A stretch of 5,898 nucleotides of DNA from Hydrogenothermaceae bacterium. GTDB taxonomy: Bacteria; Aquificota; Aquificia; Aquificales; Hydrogenothermaceae. The notes under the pieces were generated by a model. That model ran no database searches. It saw only the letters and a program-made list of their open reading frames with translations, and was not told the DNA's origin. The DNA is taken from NCBI GenBank assembly GCA_026985705.1, contig JALSPY010000002.1, positions 1-5,898 on the forward strand. Reading direction: 5' to 3'. Numbering within the stretch: position 1 is the stretch's first letter; each line of letters opens with the position of its first letter. Positions 1-5,716 of this stretch are shown here, in pieces. Both the position numbers and the translations under genes were made by a program.

Positions 1-1
1 T

Positions 2-223
2 AAATTCACAGGTGATAATAGAAACTATCATGATAAGGGAGTGTTTATAGCTATACCGTTAAGAATATTTAAATTTAAAGATACTCCGCAAACAGCCTAT
101 ATGTCTCTCGCTCCATGGACAAGGGATGTTGGACAACTTGCAGGAAGACCTTTAAACTTATATAGAACAATTAAGAGAAAAAGTCCTTACTATATTAAAG
201 TTAAAGCAGATGAAGAGGAATAA
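2..223 (+). CDS. YjbH-like outer-membrane protein, C-terminal fragment
   Basis: Only the last 73 residues are in the window. The frame is open from base 2 to the TAA at 221-223, so the gene begins upstream, and the in-frame GTG at 41 is an internal codon rather than a start. The segment DKGVFIAIPL followed by LAPWTRDVGQLAGRPLNLY resembles, from memory, the C-terminal end of YjbH/YmcA-type proteins (DUF940). These are predicted outer-membrane beta-barrel proteins encoded with exopolysaccharide secretion genes. The alternating hydrophobic stretch KGVFIAIPLRIF fits a late beta strand. The tail is charged and ends in DEEE. lpxD follows 29 bp downstream in the same direction, which suggests an envelope-related operon. 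The family call rests on a short tail and could be wrong in detail; no function in this organism can be read from it. Confidence 0.62.
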   Translation, partial: KFTGDNRNYHDKGVFIAIPLRIFKFKDTPQTAYMSLAPWTRDVGQLAGRPLNLYRTIKRKSPYYIKVKADEEE

Positions 224-252
224 GATATAAAATATTTATTGGAGTTATCTAA

Positions 253-1245
253 ATGGAGATGAAAATATCAGAAATAGCTAAAAAATTTAACGGAAAGATT
301 GAGAATTTTAAGGAAGATTATATTATTTCTGGTGTTTCAAGTATAGATAGAGCTACGGAAAAAGATATAATCTTTCTAAAAGATAAAAAATTTTTAAAAA
401 ATTTAGAGAAAAGTAAAGCTAAAGTTGTTTTGACAAGTGAAAAATTAGATACTGATAAAACCCAAATAGTAGTCAAAAATCCTGAAGTTGTATTCTATAA
501 ACTTATAGATATTCTGTATCCAGATGATGATATAGAAGAAACATTTATAAGTGAAACTGTAAAGATAGGAAAAAATGTAAAACTAGGGAAAAATGTTGTA
601 ATAAAAGATTATGTAGTTATAGAAGATAATGTAGAGATTGGAGATAACACTGTAATATACCCATTTTCATTTATAGGAAAAAATACAAAAATAGGTGATA
701 ACTGTATTATATATTCTAATGTATCTCTATATAAGGATTGTGAAATAGGTAATAATGTTATTATTCATTCCGGGGCGGTTATTGGAGCAGATGGTTTTGG
801 TTATTATGTGGAAAATGGAGTTAGAAAAAAGATAAAACATATAGGAAAAGTTATTATTAAGGATAATGTAGAAATTGGAGCAAATACTACAATAGATAGA
901 GCTTTATTAGATGAAACTGTAATAGAGGAAGGAACAAAAATAGATAATCTAGTGATGATAGGACATAACTGTAAGATAGGAAAAAATACCGTATTGGTAA
1001 GTCAGGTTGGAATAGCTGGAAGTTGTGAAGTTGGAAATAATGTAATAATGGCAGGTCAAGTTGGAGTAGCAGACCATTTAAAAATTGCTGATAATGTTAT
1101 CATTACTGCAAAATCTGGAGTTGGTAGGAATATAGAAAAGTCCGGAGTTTATGGGGCTAATATTCCTGCTATAGAGTGGAAAAAATGGCAGAGAATTTTA
1201 TTAAAAATCTACAGATTAGCTGATAAAAAGAATAAAAAAGAGTGA
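253..1245 (+). CDS. lpxD: UDP-3-O-(3-hydroxyacyl)glucosamine N-acyltransferase LpxD
   Basis: LpxD transfers a 3-hydroxyacyl chain from acyl carrier protein to the 2-amino group of UDP-3-O-acylglucosamine, the third step of lipid A synthesis, in the cytoplasm. The 330 residues are close to the usual length (about 340 in E. coli). Residues 1-95 form the N-terminal uridine-binding-type domain. Residues 100-290 form a left-handed parallel beta-helix of hexapeptide repeats (IGKNVK, LGKNVV, IGDNTV and similar). A lysine-rich helical tail follows. Family signatures are IGADGFGY (177-184) and IGHN, whose His238 corresponds to the catalytic histidine. His275 in VADH matches the second conserved histidine. 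The ATG at 253 has GGAG at 241-244, 8 nt upstream; the ATG at 259 lacks a well-spaced site. The gene lies 29 bp after the YjbH-like gene, with no obvious promoter between them, so co-transcription is likely. It converges on glcD. The gene looks intact. Confidence 0.96.
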   Translation: MEMKISEIAKKFNGKIENFKEDYIISGVSSIDRATEKDIIFLKDKKFLKNLEKSKAKVVLTSEKLDTDKTQIVVKNPEVVFYKLIDILYPDDDIEETFISETVKIGKNVKLGKNVVIKDYVVIEDNVEIGDNTVIYPFSFIGKNTKIGDNCIIYSNVSLYKDCEIGNNVIIHSGAVIGADGFGYYVENGVRKKIKHIGKVIIKDNVEIGANTTIDRALLDETVIEEGTKIDNLVMIGHNCKIGKNTVLVSQVGIAGSCEVGNNVIMAGQVGVADHLKIADNVIITAKSGVGRNIEKSGVYGANIPAIEWKKWQRILLKIYRLADKKNKKE

Positions 1246-1260
1246 GAAAACAAGAGATTT

Positions 1261-2664
1261 CTATAATCCCATCTTACCGGGATTAATTAAATTTTGGGGG
1301 TCAAATACTTTTTTTATTCCCCTCATTATATCCATTTCTTGAGGTTTAAACATTTTTTTCATAAAATTTGCCTTTGTTATTCCTACTCCATGCTCTCCTG
1401 TTATTGAACCACCATATCTTATTGCTAAATCAAAAACTTCTTCTACTGCCTTCTCAACTCTTGCTAACTCATCTTTGTCAAGTCCACTAATCATAAAGTT
1501 TGCGTGGACATTTCCATCTCCAATATGTCCAAAATTTACCATCTTTAGATTATACTTTCTTCCTATCTCCCTAAGCTCTGGTAAAGCTTCCGGTAGATAA
1601 CTTCTTGGAAATACTATATCTTCGTTTATCTTAACTCTTCCAAGTTTTGAAACTGCGGGGGATAAACTTCTTCTAGCTTCCCATAACTTGTTAGCTTCCT
1701 GCTCTGTTTGAGCTACTTCAACTGTTGCACCGTTCATTTCGCATATTCTAGCAACTTCTTTTATCTCCTCTTCTAATGCTAAAGGATGTCCGTCAACTTC
1801 TATTAAAAGTAAAACTTCAGCATCTCTAGGTAATCCAAAATGTCCAAAATCCTCTACTGCATTAATAGCCAGTTTATCCATAAACTCTAAAGCTGAAGGT
1901 GATATTCCAGCTTTAAATATATCTTTAACTGTTTTTCCTACAGATGATATATCTTGGAATACTGCTTTAACAGTTTTAGCACTTTTAGGTTTAGGTATGA
2001 GTTTTAATGTTATTTCTGTAAAAATCCCTAATGTTCCCTCACTACCTATCAGTAGTCTTGTTATATCATAACCTGCTACATCTTTAAGTGTCGGTCTTCC
2101 TGTATGGATTACCTCTCCTGTATGTATTACAGTGTTTAATTCCATTACATATTCTCTTGTCACCCCATACTTAACACATCTTGGACCACCTGCATTTTCT
2201 GCTACATTTCCACCTATAGTGCAGAACTTATAACTTGCAGGGTCTGGAGGATAAAATAAACCTTTCTTTTCTACTGCCTGCTGAAGTCTGTAAGTTATAA
2301 CCCCCGGTTGAACTCTTGCAATAGCATTTTCTTCATCTATCTCTAGGATTTTATCCATTCTTTCAAATGAAATTAAAACTCCACCTTTTACAGCCAAAGC
2401 TCCACCTGTATAACCTGAGCCTGCTCCTCTGGGGGTTATTGGAATGCCTTCCTGATAACATATGTTAACAATTTTTTGAACCTCTTCCTCTGTTTCAGGA
2501 ATAACTACAACAGATGGCATCATTTTTATTCTTGTAGCATCGTAAGAGTAAAGTAGTCTATCCATATCATCGTCTAAAACTTTATGCTCTCCTAACTCTT
2601 TCTTTAAAATCCTTTTTATTTTTTCTGGAACTTCTATTCTCTCCTCTTGTTGAAGAAAAAACAT
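1261..2664 (-). CDS. glcD: FAD-linked glycolate/D-lactate oxidase subunit (GlcD family)
   Basis: This is a 467-residue FAD-dependent 2-hydroxyacid oxidase of the GlcD/D-lactate dehydrogenase family, which oxidises glycolate to glyoxylate or D-lactate to pyruvate. The N-terminal PCMH-type FAD domain shows PRGAGSGYTGG (78-88), TIGGNVAENAGG (149-160) with PRCVKYG after it, and GSEGTLG (207-213). The C-terminal FAD-oxidase domain has NFGHIGDGNVH (377-387) and GEHGVG (423-428), the usual histidine-rich active-site region, then the family ending VFDPQNLINPGK. The length matches stand-alone GlcD, with no fused iron-sulphur domain. The ATG at 2664 has GAGGT at 2676-2672, 7 nt upstream. No glcE or glcF is seen within the window, so the electron-transfer partner would be elsewhere. 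A Gph-type phosphatase two genes upstream favours glycolate as substrate, but sequence alone does not exclude D-lactate or another 2-hydroxyacid. Confidence 0.9.
   Translation of the reverse strand: MFFLQQEERIEVPEKIKRILKKELGEHKVLDDDMDRLLYSYDATRIKMMPSVVVIPETEEEVQKIVNICYQEGIPITPRGAGSGYTGGALAVKGGVLISFERMDKILEIDEENAIARVQPGVITYRLQQAVEKKGLFYPPDPASYKFCTIGGNVAENAGGPRCVKYGVTREYVMELNTVIHTGEVIHTGRPTLKDVAGYDITRLLIGSEGTLGIFTEITLKLIPKPKSAKTVKAVFQDISSVGKTVKDIFKAGISPSALEFMDKLAINAVEDFGHFGLPRDAEVLLLIEVDGHPLALEEEIKEVARICEMNGATVEVAQTEQEANKLWEARRSLSPAVSKLGRVKINEDIVFPRSYLPEALPELREIGRKYNLKMVNFGHIGDGNVHANFMISGLDKDELARVEKAVEEVFDLAIRYGGSITGEHGVGITKANFMKKMFKPQEMDIMRGIKKVFDPQNLINPGKMGL
1264..1285. repeat. Perfect 7-bp inverted repeat at the lpxD/glcD convergence
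   Basis: TAATCCC (1264-1270) and GGGATTA (1279-1285) are perfect inverted copies with an 8-nt loop, lying in the last codons of glcD and starting 18 bp after the lpxD stop. It could help end lpxD transcripts, but no continuous T tract follows on either strand. The glcD side encodes the conserved NPGK ending, so the pairing may be incidental. Confidence 0.35.
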
Positions 2665-2707
2665 TTTTTTTACCTCTAATTTGATAAATTTTTTGATAGA
2701 TTAAATT

Positions 2708-2735
2708 AAAAGTTATATCTTTAGCTATAACCTTT
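2708..2735 (-). terminator. AT-rich hairpin after queF, possible terminator or attenuator
   Basis: Arms 2735-2726 and 2717-2708 (minus strand AAAGGTTATA and TATAACTTTT) can pair over 10 bp with one G-U pair and an 8-nt loop. The 3' arm ends in four T residues followed by AATTTAA. It stands 10 bp after the queF stop. The stem has only one G-C pair, so it would be weak for a terminator, particularly if the organism is thermophilic. Confidence 0.3.
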
Positions 2736-2740
2736 ATCAG
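2712..2740 (-). promoter_or_regulatory. Candidate promoter for glcD
   Basis: On the minus strand CTGATA (2740-2735, 4 of 6 consensus positions) and TATAAC (2717-2712, 5 of 6) are 17 bp apart. Initiation would be near 2705, about 40 nt before the glcD start codon. It lies within the only sizeable gap of the minus-strand cluster and overlaps the hairpin at 2708-2735. The call rests on spacing and consensus matches only. Confidence 0.3.
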
Positions 2741-2745
2741 TAAAA

Positions 2746-3138
2746 CTATTCTTTATTATCCTCTGAAGATACCTTTATTACAGTTTTAACATTGCCTCTC
2801 GGGTTCCAATCTCCTATTACTTCTAAAAATCGTGGTTTTAATAGGTTATATAAATCATCGTATATTTTATTTGTAGCTTCTTCGTGAGAAATATATCTAT
2901 TTCTATACTGATTTAGATAAAGTTTTAAAGATTTTAGCTCTACTATATACTTATCAGGAATATAATTTATTTTAATCGTTGCAAAATCCGGATAACCAGA
3001 CCTAGGACACAGACAGGTAAACTCTGGAAAGGTAATATTTATATTATAGTTTCTATCTGGATATGGATTTTCCCAAGGAACGAGTTTTGCCTCTAAAATC
3101 TCCTTCTCACCGTATTTTAACTCTCTTTTCCCATTCAT
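2746..3138 (-). CDS. queF: NADPH-dependent preQ0 reductase QueF (unimodal type)
   Basis: QueF reduces the nitrile of 7-cyano-7-deazaguanine (preQ0) to the amine preQ1 using NADPH, a cytoplasmic step in queuosine tRNA modification. The protein is 130 residues, one tunnelling-fold domain, so it is of the short unimodal (YkvM-like) type rather than the long E. coli form. FPEFTCLCPRSGYPDFATI (37-55) holds the catalytic Cys44, in the position of B. subtilis Cys55, and Asp51. The QueF motif ELKSLKLY (67-74) follows, then His85-Glu86, matching the substrate-binding His-Glu pair, and a late GDWNPRG. Cys42 is an extra cysteine two residues before the nucleophile; B. subtilis has Ser there. The ATG lies 3 bp after the phosphatase stop, with GAGG at 3150-3147, 8 nt upstream, so the two are probably translated from one message. 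Other queuosine genes are not in the window. Confidence 0.94.
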   Translation of the reverse strand: MNGKRELKYGEKEILEAKLVPWENPYPDRNYNINITFPEFTCLCPRSGYPDFATIKINYIPDKYIVELKSLKLYLNQYRNRYISHEEATNKIYDDLYNLLKPRFLEVIGDWNPRGNVKTVIKVSSEDNKE

Positions 3139-3141
3139 TTC

Positions 3142-3807
3142 TTAAGCCTCTAATTTTTTTAATATTTCATTAAAAGAGTTAAATATATAATCTGGTTTTA
3201 GCTGTTTTGCAAGCTCTATCTTTCCATAACCATATAAAACTAATCCTGTTTTTGTATTTGCATTTTTTCCAGCTTGTATATCCACTTCACTATCTCCAAT
3301 AAGAATACTTTCTTCAGGTTTAGTGTTTAATCTATCTAAAGCATAATTTACAGGTTTATCTGAGGGTTTTTTTTCTCCAACAGTATCTCCACCAACAACT
3401 ATATCGATATACTTAGAAAGACCTAATTTGTCTAAAATTCTATTTGAAACCTCTTCATACTTATTCGTTATAACTCCAACTTTTTTATTATTTTCCTTTA
3501 GAAATTTTAATAACTCCTCGGTATATGGATAGGGAGTTGTATAAACACATGGATTAGATAAATAGTAATCTCTAAACATTTTGGTAGCTTTTTCTATAAT
3601 TTCATCGTTAATATTATTTTCTGTTAATTTTAAAACATCTTCCATCAATTTTTTTGCACCGTATCCAACATACTTTACAATTTCTTCTTTAGAGAGAGGC
3701 TCTCTATTTAACTGTTTTAAAGTATAATTAACTGCTTCAGCTATATCATCTGCAGAGTTTATTAAAGTTCCATCTAAATCAAAAAGAAATGTTTTTAGCT
3801 CTTTCAA
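3142..3807 (-). CDS. gph: HAD-family phosphatase, phosphoglycolate phosphatase-like (Gph/PpaX)
   Basis: This is a haloacid dehalogenase-superfamily hydrolase with a helical cap, most like phosphoglycolate phosphatase (2-phosphoglycolate to glycolate) or the related pyrophosphatase PpaX. With the TTG start at 3807 it has 221 residues, the usual Gph length. Motif I is FDLDGTL with Asp10 as nucleophile and Asp12 as acid/base. Motif II is Thr114 in VITNK, motif III is Lys147 in the KKPSDKP stretch, and motif IV is IGDSEVDIQAG with Asp172 and Asp176 as magnesium ligands. The TTG overlaps the TGA of the upstream ftsB-like gene as TTGA and has AGGA 8 nt upstream. The longer reading from the ATG at 3846 adds 13 polar residues before the HAD core, overlaps the upstream gene by 43 bp, and has its GAGG only 4 nt away. 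Substrate is inferred; a nearby glcD supports glycolate production. Confidence 0.87.
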   Translation of the reverse strand: MKELKTFLFDLDGTLINSADDIAEAVNYTLKQLNREPLSKEEIVKYVGYGAKKLMEDVLKLTENNINDEIIEKATKMFRDYYLSNPCVYTTPYPYTEELLKFLKENNKKVGVITNKYEEVSNRILDKLGLSKYIDIVVGGDTVGEKKPSDKPVNYALDRLNTKPEESILIGDSEVDIQAGKNANTKTGLVLYGYGKIELAKQLKPDYIFNSFNEILKKLEA

Positions 3808-3819
3808 TTCTTTATTCCT
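3804..3819 (-). promoter_or_regulatory. Ribosome-binding site and TTGA stop/start overlap
   Basis: On the minus strand AGGA (3819-3816) lies 8 nt before a TTG (3807-3805) that overlaps the TGA stop (3806-3804) of the ftsB-like gene. This arrangement, equivalent to the common ATGA overlap, is typical of translational coupling and decides the start chosen for the phosphatase. The call is an inference from spacing and overlap; no experimental evidence is available. Confidence 0.6.
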
Positions 3820-4253
3820 ATTTTCTGTATTACTCTGTATATCCATTTTTCCTCATTCTCCCTATCTTTCTTTTCTTTCTCTGTTTCTTCTTCTGGAATT
3901 ATAAATATTACTTCATCTTTCTTCATTAATCCTAAATTCTCTCTAGCTAACTTTTCCACATAAAATCTATCTTCTTTTATATTTTTAATATCTTCTTTTA
4001 ATTTTTCTTCTAATTTTAATAATTCTGCTTCTTTTGTTTTTAAATTTTTAAGCTCTTTTTCTTTTGTAATTAGACTTTTTAAGTTTCTATCACTAAAAAA
4101 TAAAATAAAGGCAATATAAAGGGAAAAAAGGAGAGTTATAGAGTACATAATTAAATCAATTTTTTGTGTTTTTTTACTTATATTTCTTTCCCTTATCTTT
4201 CTAAAATCATGCTTTAAATCTCTTGAATACTTCTTTCCCTTTAAAGATGGCAT
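3804..4253 (-). CDS. Septum formation initiator (FtsB/DivIC family) protein
   Basis: This is a small bitopic membrane protein of the FtsB/DivIC family, which in other bacteria joins FtsL and FtsQ/DivIB at the division septum. Of 149 residues, 1-34 are a basic cytoplasmic segment, about 33-53 a single transmembrane helix (LIMYSITLLFSLYIAFILF), and about 56-94 a Lys/Glu/Leu-rich coiled coil outside the membrane. The family signature follows: DRFYVEKLARENLGLMKKDEVIF (about 95-117, first and last parts conserved). A charged tail ends it. The ATG at 4253 lies inside the enolase gene, giving a 47-bp overlap, with AGGAG and AGGA sequences 4-11 nt upstream; Met36, the next ATG, would remove the cytoplasmic part and has no clear binding site. 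An eno-ftsB order is also known in several Proteobacteria, which supports the call. FtsB and DivIC cannot be told apart here. Confidence 0.86.
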   Translation of the reverse strand: MPSLKGKKYSRDLKHDFRKIRERNISKKTQKIDLIMYSITLLFSLYIAFILFFSDRNLKSLITKEKELKNLKTKEAELLKLEEKLKEDIKNIKEDRFYVEKLARENLGLMKKDEVIFIIPEEETEKEKKDRENEEKWIYRVIQKIGIKN

Positions 4254-5493
4254 CTTTTCCTAACTCCTCTTCAATTCTAATTAATTGATTATACTTAGCT
4301 ATCCTATCTGTTCTAGATGCTGAGCCTGTTTTTATCTGACCTGCATTAGTTCCAACAGCCAAATCTGCTATAAATGTATCTTCACTTTCTCCTGACCTAT
4401 GGGAAATAATATTTGTGTAAGCATTACTTTTCGCAAGCTCTATAGCATCTAATGTTTCGGTTAAACTACCTATTTGGTTTAGTTTGATTAAAACAGAGTT
4501 GGCTATATTTTCTTCTATTCCTTTCTGTATAAGTTTAGGATTTGTTGTAAATAAATCATCTCCTACAAGTTGAACTTTCTTACCTAAAACTTCAGTTAGT
4601 TTTTTCCAACCTTCGTAATCGTTTTCAGCTAAACCGTCCTCTATAGATATTATTGGATATGCACTTACTAACTCTTCGTAGAGAATAATCATATCATCAG
4701 ATTTAAGCTCCTCTCCTTCAAATTTATACACTTTTTTTTCTTTATCATAAAATTCTGAAGATGCCGCATCTAAAGCTAATAAAATATCTTCCCCCGGTTC
4801 GTATCCTGCCTTTTCAATTGCTAGCATGAGAATATCTAGAGCTTCTTTTGTTGAGTTCAGCTCTGGAGCAAATCCTCCTTCATCTCCAACATTTGTAGAT
4901 AATCCTTTCTCTTTTAAAACTTTCTTTAAAGTATGGAATATTTCTACACCTGCTCTTAAAGCTTCTTTGAAACTTCCCCCATAAACTGGGACTATCATAA
5001 ATTCTTGAAAATCTAACTTATTATCTGCATGGGCTCCACCGTTTATAACATTCATTAAAGGCACTGGTAAAACTTTTGCATTTGTTCCACCTAAGTATCT
5101 ATAAAGTGGTAAACCTAATTCTTCTGCTGAAGCTTTAGCCACTGCTAAACTTACCGCTAATATTGCGTTAGCTCCTAAATTAGATTTGTTTTCTGTTCCA
5201 TCGAGCTCAATCATCATTCTGTCTATTTTTACCTGATTTGTGGCATCTTCACCGACTAAAACATCAGCTATTTTTACATTTATATTTTCTACTGCTTTTA
5301 AAACTCCTTTACCTAAAAATCTTCTTTTATCATTGTCTCTAAGCTCTAGAGCTTCAGTTTCACCTGTAGAAGCTCCACTTGGGACAATTGCTCTTCCAAC
5401 AACACCACTGTCTAGAATAACTTCTGCCTCAACTGTTGGATTTCCTCTACTGTCTAAAACTTCCCTTCCTTTAACACTTACGATTATTGACAT
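4207..5493 (-). CDS. eno: Enolase (phosphopyruvate hydratase)
   Basis: Enolase interconverts 2-phosphoglycerate and phosphoenolpyruvate in glycolysis and gluconeogenesis, in the cytoplasm. The 428 residues are the normal bacterial length, and the gene reads as complete. The N-terminal domain has EVLDSRGNPTVE (11-22) and the mobile loop PSGASTG (38-44). In the TIM-barrel domain I see His155 in NGGAHADNK, Glu164 in DFQEF, and Glu205 in GDEGGFAP. Magnesium ligands are Asp242, Glu285 (SIEDG) and Asp312 (GDDLF). The catalytic lysine is Lys337 in IKLNQIG, followed by the signature SHRSGESEDTFIADLAVG (364-381) and Lys388. The ATG at 5493 is preceded by an AGGGGG ribosome-binding site (5509-5504), 10 nt away. 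It is the first gene of the minus-strand cluster and overlaps the ftsB-like gene by 47 bp, which points to one transcript. Confidence 0.98.
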   Translation of the reverse strand: MSIIVSVKGREVLDSRGNPTVEAEVILDSGVVGRAIVPSGASTGETEALELRDNDKRRFLGKGVLKAVENINVKIADVLVGEDATNQVKIDRMMIELDGTENKSNLGANAILAVSLAVAKASAEELGLPLYRYLGGTNAKVLPVPLMNVINGGAHADNKLDFQEFMIVPVYGGSFKEALRAGVEIFHTLKKVLKEKGLSTNVGDEGGFAPELNSTKEALDILMLAIEKAGYEPGEDILLALDAASSEFYDKEKKVYKFEGEELKSDDMIILYEELVSAYPIISIEDGLAENDYEGWKKLTEVLGKKVQLVGDDLFTTNPKLIQKGIEENIANSVLIKLNQIGSLTETLDAIELAKSNAYTNIISHRSGESEDTFIADLAVGTNAGQIKTGSASRTDRIAKYNQLIRIEEELGKDAIFKGKEVFKRFKA

Positions 5494-5538
5494 TTTTTGA
5501 CTTCCCCCTATAAAGATTTACTAAACTTTTACAAAAAA

Positions 5539-5567
5539 AGAATAAACAAATTTATTTATTACTACAA
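5539..5567 (-). promoter_or_regulatory. Weak candidate promoter for the eno operon
   Basis: On the minus strand TTGTAG (5567-5562) and TATTCT (5544-5539) are separated by exactly 17 bp, 45 nt or more upstream of the eno start. Matches to the sigma-70 consensus are partial (3 of 6 and 4 of 6). The eno cluster needs a promoter in the 223-bp divergent gap, but several other AT-rich hexamers could serve equally well. Confidence 0.25.
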
Positions 5568-5654
5568 GTTAAGAAAGAAGTTTGGTAATAGAGATTAGAT
5601 ATTATTAATATAAGATTAAACCAAAAAATTTAATGTAGATATTTTTCAAAAATT

Positions 5655-5682
5655 TTCTGATAAAACCGCAGAAGTTTATAAT
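5655..5682 (+). promoter_or_regulatory. Candidate sigma-70 promoter for bioA
   Basis: A perfect TATAAT (5677-5682) lies 34 nt before the bioA start codon. The best upstream hexamer is TTCTGA (5655-5660), 16 bp away, which matches only 3 of 6 consensus positions. Transcription would begin near 5689 and give a leader of about 28 nt. In DNA this AT-rich a single good -10 box can occur by chance, but its position is right. Confidence 0.45.
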
Positions 5683-5716
5683 ATTTAAAGTTAACCAAAT
5701 TTATTCAGGTTTGAAA

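Noticed and set aside
41..223. A separate 60-residue gene starting at the GTG at 41
   Set aside because: The same frame is open upstream to the window edge and the residues before the GTG continue the same YjbH-like segment, so this is the end of a larger gene.
541..1130. Repetitive DNA within lpxD
   Set aside because: The repeated Gly/Asn/Lys codons reflect the hexapeptide beta-helix repeats of the protein, which is normal for this family, not a DNA repeat array.
5240..5500. 86-codon open frame on the + strand opposite the start of eno
   Set aside because: It is antisense to a certain enolase gene, its Ser/Thr/Pro/Leu-rich protein looks like a reverse-complement shadow, and no ribosome-binding context or family motif supports it.
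5688..5716. A biotin-repressor-like palindrome before bioA (AAGTTAACC and GGTTTGAAA)
   Set aside because: The half-sites resemble BirA operator halves and the position is suitable, but the spacing is about 11 bp rather than the usual 14-16 and the two halves are poorly symmetric. I also recall that the Aquifex biotin ligase lacks the DNA-binding domain, so a BirA site would be unexpected if this is an Aquificota.
5494..5716. A riboswitch or small RNA in the eno-bioA gap
   Set aside because: The 223 bp are almost entirely A and T with no GC-containing paired stems or recognisable riboswitch core; promoters for the two divergent genes explain the gap.
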